From positions 186,001 through 250,000 of the forward strand of contig NZ_FODC01000008.1 of assembly GCF_900110275.1 (NCBI RefSeq): a DNA stretch of 64,000 nucleotides, given 5' to 3'. The notes below the pieces were generated by a model. It was not told the DNA's origin and ran no database searches. It saw only the letters and a list, made by a program, of their open reading frames with translations. The position numbers were made by a program, and so were the translations under genes. Of the stretch, positions 27,290 through 36,152 are shown in pieces; position 1 is the stretch's first letter, and each line of letters starts with the position of its first letter. Origin of the DNA: Duganella sp. CF517. Lineage in GTDB: Bacteria > Pseudomonadota > Gammaproteobacteria > Burkholderiales > Burkholderiaceae_D.

Positions 27290-30283
27290 GTGCGTAAAAA
27301 TTTGAAAACGTTTTCAGAGCGTCCTCTGAGCCAGCGCCGGTTGATCTGCCTGGCAGTTGCCGGCGCCTGCGCCACCTTCGTTCCGGCGTTCGCGCAGACC
27401 GCCGGCGTGCCGGGCGACGGCGCCGACGGCCCGAAAGTGGTCGTCACCGGCATCCGCGCCAGCATGCAGTCGACCATGAACATGAAGCGCAACGCCGACG
27501 GCATCGTCGACGGCATCGTCGCCGACGACATCGGCAAATTCCCCGACACCAACCTGGCCGAATCGCTGCAGCGCATCTCCGGCGTGTCGATCGACCGCAG
27601 CAACGGCGAGGGCCAGAAGGTCACCGTGCGCGGCCTCGGCCCCGACTTCAACCTGGTGCTGCTCAACGGCCGCCAGATGCCGACCACCGACCTGAGCGAC
27701 CTGTCGGGCCGCTCGTTCGACTTCTCCAACCTGGCGTCGGAAGCGATCTCGCAGCTGCAGGTGTATAAAACCGGCCGCGCCGACAGCCCGAGCGGCGGCA
27801 TCGGCGCCACCATCAACGTGATGACCGCCCGTCCGCTGGACAATCCGGGCATGCGCGCCAGCATCGGCGCCAAGGCCGTCAAGGACGACTCCAACAAAGA
27901 ACTGCCCGGTTCGATCAAGGGCGACAGCGTCACGCCGGAAGTGTCGGGCATCTATAGCAACACCAGCGAAGACGGCCGTTTCGGCATCGCTGTTAGCGCT
28001 AGCCACCAGCGCCGCGACTCCGGCTTCAACCGCGCAGGCCTGGCCAACGGCTACCAGGGTCCGTACCTCGGTTCGGCGACCTTGCCGGAGGGCGCGACCC
28101 TGCCGCAGCCTGGCCAGCCGGGCTCGCAGAACATCACCAACCGTCCCGGTCCGACCGACCTGTATCTGATCCCGCAGAACTTCGGCTACGGCGTCAATGC
28201 CATCTCGCGTCAGCGCACCAACGGCCAGCTGGTGCTGCAATTCCGTCCGGTCAAGGAATTGACCACGACCCTGGACTTGACGTATTCGGAACAGAAGATC
28301 CAGACCAAGCGCAACGAGCTGAGCGTGTGGTTCGGCCAGACCCCGACCTCGACCAGCACCTGGCCGGGCGGCGCGGTGCAGACCCCGCTGACCTACATGG
28401 AGACCTACAAGACGCCGCAGGACATCTCGGTGGTGGGCGGCGACTACGCGACCAAGACCAAGAACAAGTCGATCGGCTTCAACACCGTATGGAAGGCCAG
28501 CAACGACCTGCGCCTGGAGCTCGACCTGCACCATTCGAACGCCGAATCCGGCGCCGACAGCCCGTGGGGCAGCGAGAACAACCTGTCGAACGCCAGCTAC
28601 AGCCGCGGCAATACGATGGTCGACTTCACCAAGGAGTTGCCGATTGTGAGCATGCCAGCGGCCAACCTGGCCGCCGCGCCGATCCAGGCCACCGGATCGT
28701 GGTTCCACAACAGCTGGCAGAAGGCCACCATCAACCAGGCCCAGACCAAGGGTAACCTGAAGCTGTTCGAGGCGTCCGAGCTGAACTTCGGCGTCGGCTA
28801 CACCGACTCGACCAACCGCTCGACCTACTCGAACGTGCAGAACAACAGCTGGGGCGGCGCCTCCAAGGCGTCCGATTATCCGGGCAGCCTGTTCCAGGCC
28901 AATTCGCTCGGCTCGTTCTTCAAGGAGTTCGGCGGCCACAATGCGCCAGAGCTGTTCGGTTCGCTCTACACCTTCGACTTCGGCAAGGTGCGCGCCGCCA
29001 CGGCCGCAGCCACCGGCCTGTCGACCTACCTGCCGAATTTCGACAGCGCCGACACCGACCGCGAACTGAAGGAAAAAACCAGCTCCGGTTACGTATCGTT
29101 CGGCACCGACTGGGATGCCGCCATCCCGTTCCATACGTCGATCGGCGTGCGCATGGAACACACCAAGGTCACCTCGGTGGCGCAAGTACTGGTGGGCACC
29201 GGCGTCGTGTGGGAATCGCAGAACGAATTGCCGCTCAAGTTCGCCGGCGCGTCGTTCAGCACGCAGGAAGCCAGCTACAACAACGTGCTGCCGGCCCTGA
29301 ACTTCGACGCCGACCTGCGTCCCGACATGAAACTGCGCGCCAGCGTCGGCACCACCATCGGCCGGCCGCGCTATGACCAGATGCAGGGCGGCTTGACGCT
29401 CGGCACCATCGGCAACGTCTTCACCGGCGGCACCGCCTCGGTCGGCAATCCGGCGCTGAAACCGGTCAAGTCGAAGAACCTGGACTTGTCGTGGGAATGG
29501 TATTACGACCAGCAGAGCGTGCTGTCGATCGCCGGCTTCCACAAGAAGATGGACAACTACGCCGGCCAGACGGCAACCTCGACGCCGCTCTACAACCTGC
29601 ACACGCCGGTCGGCGGCGCGTACTACACCGCCGCGCGCAACGCCGGCTGCTCGGCGGCCGACACCAACTGCCTGCGCAACTACATCCTGACCAACTTCCG
29701 CGGCCAACCGGGCGTGGAATACCTCGGCGTCAAGTCGGACGGCAACCTCGACGGCAAGATCACCGGCCAGCCGGGCGATCCGCTGATGCCTTTCCTGCTG
29801 ACCTCGTATGCCAACCAGAAGTCGGCCACCGTCAAGGGCGCCGAGATCAACGTGCAGCACATGTTCGGCCGCAGCGGCTTCGGCGTCCAGGCCAACTACA
29901 CGTACGTGACGTCGCCGACCAAGTACGACGACGCCAACGTCCAGGATCAGTTCGCGATCCTGGGGCTGAGCAACTCGGCCAATCTGGTGGGTATCTACGA
30001 AGACCAGAAATGGTCGGTGCGGGTGGCCTACAACTGGCGCGACAGCTTCCTGGCCGCGACCATCGACGCCGGCGGCGGCCGCCCGGCGCCGGTCTATACC
30101 GACAAGTACGGCCAGACCGACATCAGTGTTGGGTACAATGTCACCGACAAGCTGAGCCTGCAGGCCGAGGTCATCAACCTGACCAACGCCACCCAGCGCC
30201 AGTACGGCCGCACCGAGCGTTCGACCCTGAACGTGACGCAAGCCGGTCCGCGTTACATGCTGGGCGCGCGCTACAAGTTCTGA
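27290..30283 (+). CDS. TonB-dependent receptor of the TIGR01782 (Xanthomonas/Caulobacter) type
   Basis: The 997-residue protein begins at GTG behind AAGGAG. It has a signal peptide (LICLAVAGACATFVPAFAQ) and the TonB-box-like segment KVVVTGIRASMQ. The plug has DDIGKFPDTNLAESLQRISG and VTVRGLGPDFNLVLLNGRQ, and a very large barrel ends GARYKF. This class typically imports oligosaccharides and sits in carbohydrate utilisation loci. The divergent ROK regulator and the downstream cupin/JmjC-like gene support that. The exact glycan cannot be inferred, and no glycoside hydrolase is present in the window. Confidence 0.94.
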   Translation: MRKNLKTFSERPLSQRRLICLAVAGACATFVPAFAQTAGVPGDGADGPKVVVTGIRASMQSTMNMKRNADGIVDGIVADDIGKFPDTNLAESLQRISGVSIDRSNGEGQKVTVRGLGPDFNLVLLNGRQMPTTDLSDLSGRSFDFSNLASEAISQLQVYKTGRADSPSGGIGATINVMTARPLDNPGMRASIGAKAVKDDSNKELPGSIKGDSVTPEVSGIYSNTSEDGRFGIAVSASHQRRDSGFNRAGLANGYQGPYLGSATLPEGATLPQPGQPGSQNITNRPGPTDLYLIPQNFGYGVNAISRQRTNGQLVLQFRPVKELTTTLDLTYSEQKIQTKRNELSVWFGQTPTSTSTWPGGAVQTPLTYMETYKTPQDISVVGGDYATKTKNKSIGFNTVWKASNDLRLELDLHHSNAESGADSPWGSENNLSNASYSRGNTMVDFTKELPIVSMPAANLAAAPIQATGSWFHNSWQKATINQAQTKGNLKLFEASELNFGVGYTDSTNRSTYSNVQNNSWGGASKASDYPGSLFQANSLGSFFKEFGGHNAPELFGSLYTFDFGKVRAATAAATGLSTYLPNFDSADTDRELKEKTSSGYVSFGTDWDAAIPFHTSIGVRMEHTKVTSVAQVLVGTGVVWESQNELPLKFAGASFSTQEASYNNVLPALNFDADLRPDMKLRASVGTTIGRPRYDQMQGGLTLGTIGNVFTGGTASVGNPALKPVKSKNLDLSWEWYYDQQSVLSIAGFHKKMDNYAGQTATSTPLYNLHTPVGGAYYTAARNAGCSAADTNCLRNYILTNFRGQPGVEYLGVKSDGNLDGKITGQPGDPLMPFLLTSYANQKSATVKGAEINVQHMFGRSGFGVQANYTYVTSPTKYDDANVQDQFAILGLSNSANLVGIYEDQKWSVRVAYNWRDSFLAATIDAGGGRPAPVYTDKYGQTDISVGYNVTDKLSLQAEVINLTNATQRQYGRTERSTLNVTQAGPRYMLGARYKF

Positions 30284-30313
30284 GATTGAACGGTAGCGTC
30301 TAGCCGGGCCACG

Positions 30314-30339
30314 GGCCGTCGCGATGCGACGGCCTTTTT
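30314..30339 (+). terminator. Rho-independent terminator after the TonB-dependent receptor
   Basis: GGCCGTCGC and GCGACGGCC form a perfect 9-bp stem around GAT, followed by five T. It ends only 14 bp before the cupin-like ATG. Confidence 0.85.
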
Positions 30340-30353
30340 CATTGGGGAAGTCC

Positions 30354-31349
30354 ATGCAAGCGATAGTGGAAGTGGACGGCGGCGCGCCGCTGTCCGACGC
30401 AATATTGGCCTCGCCGGTGCCGCTGGTGCTGCGCGGCCTGGTGGCCGGCTGGCCGCTGGTGCGCGCCGCGCGCGAGGGGGCCGGGCGGGCCGACGCCTAC
30501 CTGCGCCGGTTCTACCGCGACGCCACCGTGCTGGCCAGCCACAGCCCGCCGGGCACGGGCGGGCGCATCTTTTATAACGACGACCTCAGCGGCTTTAATT
30601 TCACGTCGCAGATGGTGCGCTTCGACCAGGTGCTCGACGCGCTGATGGCGCACCTGGACGCGGCCGACCCGCCGACCTTGTACGTGGGCTCGACCACGGT
30701 CGACACCTGCCTGCCGGGCCTGCGCGCGGAAAACGATGTCGACCTGGGCGCGCGCGATCCGCTGGCCAGCCTCTGGATCGGCAACCGCACGCGCATTCCG
30801 GCCCATTACGACGTGCCGGACAACCTAGCCTGCGTGGCGGCCGGGCGCCGCCGCTTCACCCTGTTTCCGCCCGAGCAGTTGAAGAACCTGTATGTCGGGC
30901 CGCTGGACTTCACGCCGGCCGGGCAATCGGTCAGCCTGGTCGACTTCGCGCGCCCGGACTTGGAGCGCTTCCCGCTGTTCGCCGAGGCGCTGCGGCACGC
31001 GCAATCGGCCGAGCTGGCGCCGGGCGACGCGCTGTTCATCCCCAGCATGTGGTGGCACCACGTCGAGGGACTCGAGCCTTTCAATATCCTGATCAATTAC
31101 TGGTGGCGCCAGTCGCCGGACTGGATGGACACGCCGGCCGGCACCTTGTCGCTGGCGTTGATGACCCTGCGCGACCTGCCGCCGGCGCAGCGCGCGGCGT
31201 GGAAGGAGATCTTCCGCCACTACGTGTTCGACAGCGACGGCGGCGAGGCGGCGCACATCCCGCCGGCGGCGCGCCACTCGCTGGCGCCGCTCGACGACGA
31301 TGGCGCGCGCATGCTGCGGGCGCAGATCCTCAGGCGCCTGAACCGCTAG
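30354..31349 (+). CDS. Cupin_8/JmjC-like Fe(II)/2-oxoglutarate oxygenase-type protein
   Basis: The 331-residue protein shows a JmjC/cupin_8 fold. RIPAHYDVPDNLACVAAGRR supplies His-x-Asp of an iron site, and SMWWHHVEGLEPFNI supplies the distal His. These resemble FIH-type hydroxylases. Homologues commonly follow TIGR01782 receptors in carbohydrate utilisation loci, but their substrate is unknown. GGGGAAG precedes the ATG at 30354. A strong terminator stands between it and the receptor gene, so expression would depend on read-through or on an unseen promoter. Confidence 0.82.
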   Translation: MQAIVEVDGGAPLSDAILASPVPLVLRGLVAGWPLVRAAREGAGRADAYLRRFYRDATVLASHSPPGTGGRIFYNDDLSGFNFTSQMVRFDQVLDALMAHLDAADPPTLYVGSTTVDTCLPGLRAENDVDLGARDPLASLWIGNRTRIPAHYDVPDNLACVAAGRRRFTLFPPEQLKNLYVGPLDFTPAGQSVSLVDFARPDLERFPLFAEALRHAQSAELAPGDALFIPSMWWHHVEGLEPFNILINYWWRQSPDWMDTPAGTLSLALMTLRDLPPAQRAAWKEIFRHYVFDSDGGEAAHIPPAARHSLAPLDDDGARMLRAQILRRLNR

Positions 31350-31454
31350 GGGGGGCGGTTTTTGCGGCCGGAGACCTCGGGTGATTTGCGGTGCGCCGCG
31401 GCGGTCCCCTCGGCAACCGTCGCGTCTATATTTGAATTTTCAGAGGGGGGCGAC

Positions 31455-31652
31455 ATGAAATACCGAGTTGCGCTTCATAAATCCGAAGAGGGCTACAGCG
31501 TCTCTGTTCCAGGGTTGCCAGGTTGTTGTTCGCAGGGGGCGACCGAGGAAGAAGCCCTTGAAAATATCAAATCGGCGATCGCCGAGTATCTTGAGGTCGT
31601 GGAGGAAAATCTCCACGGCGCCATCATGCGTGAAGTGGATGTGGTGCGTTAG
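31455..31652 (+). CDS. hicB: HicB-family antitoxin
   Basis: The 65-residue protein matches small HicB antitoxins of the type II HicAB system: MKYRVALHKSEEGYSVSVPG, then CCSQGATEEEALENIKSAI. It forms the partial RNase-H-like fold that neutralises the HicA mRNA interferase. GAGGGGGG lies just before the ATG. No DNA-binding extension is present. The toxin gene directly downstream is damaged, so this is probably an orphan antitoxin, possibly kept to neutralise other HicA toxins. Confidence 0.85.
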   Translation: MKYRVALHKSEEGYSVSVPGLPGCCSQGATEEEALENIKSAIAEYLEVVEENLHGAIMREVDVVR

Positions 31653-31654
31653 CC

Positions 31655-31769
31655 ATGGTCCGCGTTCCGGGTGTCAATCACTTGGATGTGGTCAAACCCG
31701 GTCAACGCTTTTACGCTCGGCGCCATCCTGCGCGGCGCCGGGTTGAGCGTGGAGCGGTTCCGTAGCTAG
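31655..31769 (+). pseudogene. Degenerate hicA toxin gene with internal out-of-frame deletion
   Basis: The ATG 2 bp after hicB opens MVRVPGVNHLDVVK, the normal HicA N-terminus. The frame then goes wrong at about 31694-31699. A second frame encodes PVNAFTLGAILRGAGLSVER and ends at TAG 31767-31769, the normal HicA C-terminus. The middle (about 30 codons, with the catalytic histidine region) is missing and the two ends are out of frame. The intact-frame product would be a 36-residue nonsense peptide. The family is about 70-75 residues. I infer a single deletion event. Confidence 0.75.
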
Positions 31770-31824
31770 TTGTGATTACCAGCGCAGTTCTGGACTGAAT
31801 CTTCTGACGCCGGTAGGTCGTTGT

Positions 31825-32637
31825 TCATCGTCTCACCGGAACCGCCATGCGTCGGGGTGCCCGCCGGGCCGCGCTGCCCGCCAGCAGCAGGCCGGCCAGC
31901 GTCATGCCCCAGGAGGCCGGCTCCGGCACGGCGGCCGCCGTGACGGCAATCTCCGTGTAGGCCAAGAAGTTGACGCTCACTGCCATGGCGGCCGCTCCCG
32001 GATTGGCGAAAGCCAAGGTGAAAAACTCGTTGTTGCCAGCCGCGCTAGTCTGCTCGCCCCAGATCAGCGCGCCCTCGCGCGACAAAGAGCTGCCCGTGTG
32101 CATTTCGCTATCGGTGATATCGACCGAGGCCCAACTAAAGACGCGATATCCTTCGCCCGCGTCCAGCGAGCGGGCGGCGTCGGTGAAGACGTTGCCGGAC
32201 ACCGTCAGCAATGTATGCGGAGCCAGGGTCAACCACATCCATTGCTGGCTGTCCGCGCTGACAAGGTTGTCGAGCCCCAGCGCGGTGCCGGTGCTGGCAT
32301 GCGCGGCGACATTGCCCACCGCGCCGGTGGTGCCGGCGCCGGCGGCGGCCGAGCGATAAGCCATTTGTGCGTTGCCGGCGGCGTAGGGTGGCGGATAGAC
32401 CGTGGTCGGATGGATGCCGCCGCCGGTGTTGCTGGTGTCGGTGTAGACCATCAGCCGGCTTTCGAAGGAATCGATGGCGTACCCGGCGCTGGCGCCGTCC
32501 TGCGGCGTCAGGTCGATGACGCCCAGCGTGACATTGCCGATGGTGGTGGCGCCGCTGGCGCCGGCCAGCGCGGGGCCGGCGGCAAGGCTGGCGCAGGCGG
32601 CCAGCAAGGGCAAGATCGTGCGCAACAGTTCATTCAT
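31825..32637 (-). CDS. PEP-CTERM sorting-domain protein
   Basis: The 270-residue protein has a signal peptide (LLRTILPLLAACASLAAGPALA). A Ser/Thr/Ala-rich body without recognised enzyme motifs follows. The C-terminal tripartite sorting signal is VPEPASWGMTLAGLLLAG plus an Arg-rich end. Such proteins are processed by exosortase EpsH/XrtA and are linked to exopolysaccharide and the cell surface. No exosortase gene is in the window. AGGAG precedes the ATG. It is the last gene of the block between rpsJ and rplC. Confidence 0.88.
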   Translation of the reverse strand: MNELLRTILPLLAACASLAAGPALAGASGATTIGNVTLGVIDLTPQDGASAGYAIDSFESRLMVYTDTSNTGGGIHPTTVYPPPYAAGNAQMAYRSAAAGAGTTGAVGNVAAHASTGTALGLDNLVSADSQQWMWLTLAPHTLLTVSGNVFTDAARSLDAGEGYRVFSWASVDITDSEMHTGSSLSREGALIWGEQTSAAGNNEFFTLAFANPGAAAMAVSVNFLAYTEIAVTAAAVPEPASWGMTLAGLLLAGSAARRAPRRMAVPVRR

Positions 32638-32982
32638 GATGTCTCCTGGGTGGGGGGCGGGCGCGGTTTTTATCGGTGGGAAAAAGCAGGGGGCGCGCCA
32701 GCGATCGCGGGTGGGACTTCCATGCTACCGGCGCCGGGCACCATGCGATTGATCCCGCTCAGCCGCTGATTAAACCAAGGGCCGCCCCTGCGCGTTAGCA
32801 TCTGCTTGCGCCGGCTGTAGTGCTGCATCCTGGTCTGTGCCGAGCCTTGAGTTTTAGCAATTAGGAATCCTTTTAAGGATTGCCGGATCTCCGCCGCAAC
32901 CCGCATGCGGCCTCGTTTTTCCCGGAACGGCCACAGCCGCCCAATAAATCCGCGTAAACCCGACATACCCCGTACTTAGTTG

Positions 32983-33011
32983 TTGCGTCAACCCCTTTTT
33001 CACGCTACACT
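32983..33011 (+). promoter_or_regulatory. Promoter of the rplC (S10-type) operon
   Basis: TTGCGT and TACACT are 17 bp apart, giving an rplC leader of about 90 nt. It lies in the 470-bp gap 32638-33107, where no gene is evident. A dedicated promoter is required because rpsJ is not upstream. Confidence 0.6.
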
Positions 33012-33107
33012 AGCCGGCTTCGGTATGGATTCGACCTTTTATTGGTCCGTACTAATTTTGTAGTTCAACATATCCCCGCCCAATCGTAGGTGGGAATTGG
33101 AGAAAAA

Positions 33108-33764
33108 ATGAGCCTTGGCCTCCTCGGTCGCAAGGTTGGTATGATGCGCATCTTCACGGATGAAGGGGACTCGATCCCTGTCACCGTGCTGGACGTATCG
33201 AACAACCGTGTTGCGCAAATCAAAACTCCTGAAACTGATGGTTACTCCGCAGTTCAGGTCGCATTCGGTCAACGTCGCGCTTCCCGCGTAACGAAGGCTG
33301 TTGCTGGTCACCACGCTAAAGCTGGTGTTGAAGCCGGTACTCTGTTGAAAGAGTTCCGCGTCGACGCCACCAAGGCAGCAGAATTGAAAGCCGGCGATGT
33401 CGTTGCCGCTTCGCTGTTCGAAGTCGGTCAAAAGATCGACGTTCAAGGTGTCACGATCGGTAAAGGCTATGCCGGTACCATCAAGCGTCACCACTTTGCT
33501 TCGGGCCGTGCCACCCACGGTAACTCGCGTTCGCACAACGTTCCAGGCTCCATCGGTATGGCGCAGGATCCAGGCCGCGTGTTCCCAGGTAAGCGCATGA
33601 CCGGTCACCTCGGTGACGTCACCCGCACCGTGCAGAACCTCGAAATCGCCCGTATCGACGCCGACCGTCAGCTGCTGCTGGTCAAAGGCGCGATTCCTGG
33701 CGCGAAAAATGGCCAGGTCGTCGTATCGCCTGCTGTCAAAGTTAAAGCAAAGAAGGGAGCTTAA
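33108..33764 (+). CDS. rplC: 50S ribosomal protein L3
   Basis: The 218-residue L3 has the usual start (MSLGLLGRKVGMMRIFTDEG) and the loop GRATHGNSRSHNVPGSIG that reaches the peptidyl-transferase centre. GGAG precedes the ATG at 33108; the earlier in-frame start at 33090 lacks a good site. It is the first gene of its unit here, where rpsJ would normally precede it. Confidence 0.97.
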   Translation: MSLGLLGRKVGMMRIFTDEGDSIPVTVLDVSNNRVAQIKTPETDGYSAVQVAFGQRRASRVTKAVAGHHAKAGVEAGTLLKEFRVDATKAAELKAGDVVAASLFEVGQKIDVQGVTIGKGYAGTIKRHHFASGRATHGNSRSHNVPGSIGMAQDPGRVFPGKRMTGHLGDVTRTVQNLEIARIDADRQLLLVKGAIPGAKNGQVVVSPAVKVKAKKGA

Positions 33765-33767
33765 ACG

Positions 33768-34388
33768 ATGGAACTCAAGCTCTTGAACGCTCAAGGTCAA
33801 GCCGCCTCTAACGTCGCCGCCGCCGATACCATTTTCGGCCGCGACTACAACGAAGCGCTGATCCACCAGATCGTCGTCGCCTACCAAGCCAATGCTCGCA
33901 GCGGCAACCGTAAGCAAAAAGACCGTGAAGAAGTCCACCACACGACCAAGAAGCCATGGCGCCAAAAAGGCACCGGCCGCGCTCGTGCTGGTATGTCGTC
34001 GTCGCCACTGTGGCGCGGCGGTGGTCGCATCTTCCCGAACTCGCCCGACGAGAACTTCACCCACAAAGTGAACAAGAAGATGTACCGCGCAGGTATCTGC
34101 TCGATTCTGTCCCAGCTGGCCCGCGAAGAGCGCCTGGTTGTGGTCGAAGACTTCGCGATCGAAGCGCCAAAAACCAAGCTGCTGTCGCAAAAGCTGACCG
34201 GCATGGGCTTTGACTCGGTACTGATCATCACCGACGTCGCCAACGAAAACCTGGAACTGGCTTCGCGCAATCTGCCGAACGTCCTGGTCGTTGAACCACG
34301 TCACGCAGATCCAATGTCGCTGGTGTTCTACAAGAAGATTGTAGTGACCAAGGCCGCATTGGCCAAGATTGAGGAGATGCTGGCATGA
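33768..34388 (+). CDS. rplD: 50S ribosomal protein L4
   Basis: The 206-residue L4 contains the exit-tunnel loop WRQKGTGRARAGMSSSPLWR, the site of macrolide-resistance changes in other bacteria. In E. coli L4 represses the S10 operon through a leader upstream of rpsJ. Here rpsJ is elsewhere, so any such control would act on the rplC leader. It follows rplC by 3 bp. Confidence 0.97.
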   Translation: MELKLLNAQGQAASNVAAADTIFGRDYNEALIHQIVVAYQANARSGNRKQKDREEVHHTTKKPWRQKGTGRARAGMSSSPLWRGGGRIFPNSPDENFTHKVNKKMYRAGICSILSQLAREERLVVVEDFAIEAPKTKLLSQKLTGMGFDSVLIITDVANENLELASRNLPNVLVVEPRHADPMSLVFYKKIVVTKAALAKIEEMLA

Positions 34389-34699
34389 GCGCATTGAAAT
34401 TTAGCGAAGAGCGCCTGATGAAGGTGCTGGTAGCTCCGGTCATTTCCGAGAAGGCCACCATGGTCGCGGAAAAGAACGAGCAGATCGTGTTCCGTGTTAC
34501 CACCGACGCGACCAAGCCAGAAATCAAGGCCGCCGTTGAACTGTTGTTCAAAGTCGAAGTGGAATCGGTGCAGACCGTCAACCGCGAAGGTAAGCAGAAG
34601 CGTTCCGGCGCCCACACCGGCCGCCGCAACCATACCAAGCGTGCTTTCGTGTGCCTGAAGCCTGGCCAGGAAATCAATTTCTCCGAGGAGGCTAAATAA
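34385..34699 (+). CDS. rplW: 50S ribosomal protein L23
   Basis: The 104-residue L23 begins MSALKFSEERLMKVLVAPVI. It sits at the polypeptide exit and binds trigger factor and SRP. Its ATG overlaps the L4 stop (ATGA) and its stop overlaps the L2 start (TAATG), showing tight coupling. Confidence 0.97.
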   Translation: MSALKFSEERLMKVLVAPVISEKATMVAEKNEQIVFRVTTDATKPEIKAAVELLFKVEVESVQTVNREGKQKRSGAHTGRRNHTKRAFVCLKPGQEINFSEEAK

Positions 34700-35526
34700 T
34701 GGCACTCGTTAAGATGAAGCCAACCTCGCCAGGCCGTCGCGGCATGGTGAAGGTTGTGAACCCGGACCTGTACAAAGGCCGTCCGTTCGCAGCCCTGGTT
34801 GAGAAAAAATCGAAGACCGCCGGCCGTAACAACAACGGCCACATCACCACCCGTCACATCGGTGGTGGTCACAAGCAACACTATCGCCTGATCGACTTCA
34901 AGCGTCAGAAGGATGGCATTCCTGCGAAAGTGGAACGTATCGAATACGATCCAAACCGCACCGCGAATATCGCCCTGCTGTGCTACGCCGACGGCGAGCG
35001 TCACTACATCATCGCCACCAAGGGCATGAGCGTGGGCGACACCGTCATGAACGGCTCGGAAGCGCCGATCAAGTCGGGCAACTGCCTGCCGATCCGCAAC
35101 ATCCCGGTCGGTACCGTCATGCACTGCGTCGAAATGCTGCCAGGTAAGGGTGCCCAGATGGCCCGTACCGCCGGAGCCGGCGTCGTCCTGATGGCCCGCG
35201 AAGGCACCTACGCCCAGGTCCGCCTGCGCTCGGGTGAAGTCCGTCGCGTGCACATCGAGTGCCGCGCCACCGTGGGTGAAGTCGGCAACGCCGAACACAG
35301 CCTGCGCAAGATCGGTAAGGCCGGCGCGATGCGCTGGCGCGGTGTTCGTCCTACCGTTCGCGGTGTGGTCATGAACCCGGTCGATCACCCGCACGGTGGT
35401 GGTGAAGGTAAAACCGCAGCTGGTCGTCATCCAGTGTCGCCTTGGGGCCAACAGACGAAGGGTAAGAAGACCCGCAGCAACAAGCGCACTTCTTCCATGA
35501 TCGTCTCGCGCCGCGGCAAGAAATAA
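34699..35526 (+). CDS. rplB: 50S ribosomal protein L2
   Basis: The 275-residue L2 has the RNA-binding core and the invariant C-terminal segment VMNPVDHPHGGGEG, whose histidine is needed for peptidyl-transferase assembly. The lysine/arginine-rich tail TKGKKTRSNKRTSSMIVSRR is intact. Confidence 0.98.
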   Translation: MALVKMKPTSPGRRGMVKVVNPDLYKGRPFAALVEKKSKTAGRNNNGHITTRHIGGGHKQHYRLIDFKRQKDGIPAKVERIEYDPNRTANIALLCYADGERHYIIATKGMSVGDTVMNGSEAPIKSGNCLPIRNIPVGTVMHCVEMLPGKGAQMARTAGAGVVLMAREGTYAQVRLRSGEVRRVHIECRATVGEVGNAEHSLRKIGKAGAMRWRGVRPTVRGVVMNPVDHPHGGGEGKTAAGRHPVSPWGQQTKGKKTRSNKRTSSMIVSRRGKK

Positions 35527-35536
35527 GGGGTAGCAC

Positions 35537-35812
35537 ATGACTCGTTCATTGAAAAAAGGGCCGTTCTGTGACGCCCACCTGGTGAAAAAAGTCGAAGCGG
35601 CGCAAGCGGCCAAAGACAAAAAGCCAATCAAAACCTGGTCCCGTCGTTCGACCATCATGCCTGACTTCATCGGCCTGACGATCGCCGTCCACAATGGCAA
35701 GCTGCACGTGCCGGTGTACGTCTCCGAGAACATGGTTGGTCACAAGCTCGGTGAATTCGCGCTGACCCGCACGTTCAAGGGCCATGCCGCTGACAAGAAG
35801 GCGAAGAAATAA
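35537..35812 (+). CDS. rpsS: 30S ribosomal protein S19
   Basis: The 91-residue S19 starts MTRSLKKGPFCDAHLVKKVE and contains the conserved core TWSRRSTIMPDFIG. It binds the 30S head near the A-site finger contact. Its stop overlaps the L22 start (TAATG). Confidence 0.97.
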   Translation: MTRSLKKGPFCDAHLVKKVEAAQAAKDKKPIKTWSRRSTIMPDFIGLTIAVHNGKLHVPVYVSENMVGHKLGEFALTRTFKGHAADKKAKK

Positions 35813-36141
35813 TGGAAACCAAAGCAATCCTCAAGGGTGTGCGCTTGTCGGATCAGAAAGGTCGCCTCGTGGCCGACCAGATCCGCGGCAAGAAAGTTGA
35901 CGCAGCACTCAACATTCTGCAATTCAGCCCGAAAAAGGGCGCGACCATCATCAAGAAAGTGCTCGAGTCGGCGATCGCCAACGCCGAGCACAACGATGGC
36001 GCCGACATCGACGAATTGTTCGTCAAAGTCATCTACGTCGAAAAGGGTCCGATCCTCAAGCGCTTCACCGCACGCGCTAAGGGCCGGGGTGATCGCATCT
36101 CGAAGCAATCGTGTCACATTTACGTGACCGTCGGCAACTAA
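35812..36141 (+). CDS. rplV: 50S ribosomal protein L22
   Basis: The 109-residue L22 has the globular domain and the long tunnel hairpin ending GRGDRISKQSCHIYVTVGN. With L4 it lines the exit-tunnel constriction. Confidence 0.97.
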   Translation: METKAILKGVRLSDQKGRLVADQIRGKKVDAALNILQFSPKKGATIIKKVLESAIANAEHNDGADIDELFVKVIYVEKGPILKRFTARAKGRGDRISKQSCHIYVTVGN

Positions 36142-36152
36142 GGAGCTATAGC

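Noticed and set aside
27314..30355. 1013-codon minus-strand frame opposite the second TonB-dependent receptor
   Set aside because: It lacks any recognisable domain and has the biased composition of an antisense frame.
32670..32966. 98-codon minus-strand frame in the gap before rplC
   Set aside because: It has no recognisable domain, no ribosome-binding site and a composition unlike neighbouring genes, and it runs into the upstream region of the PEP-CTERM gene.
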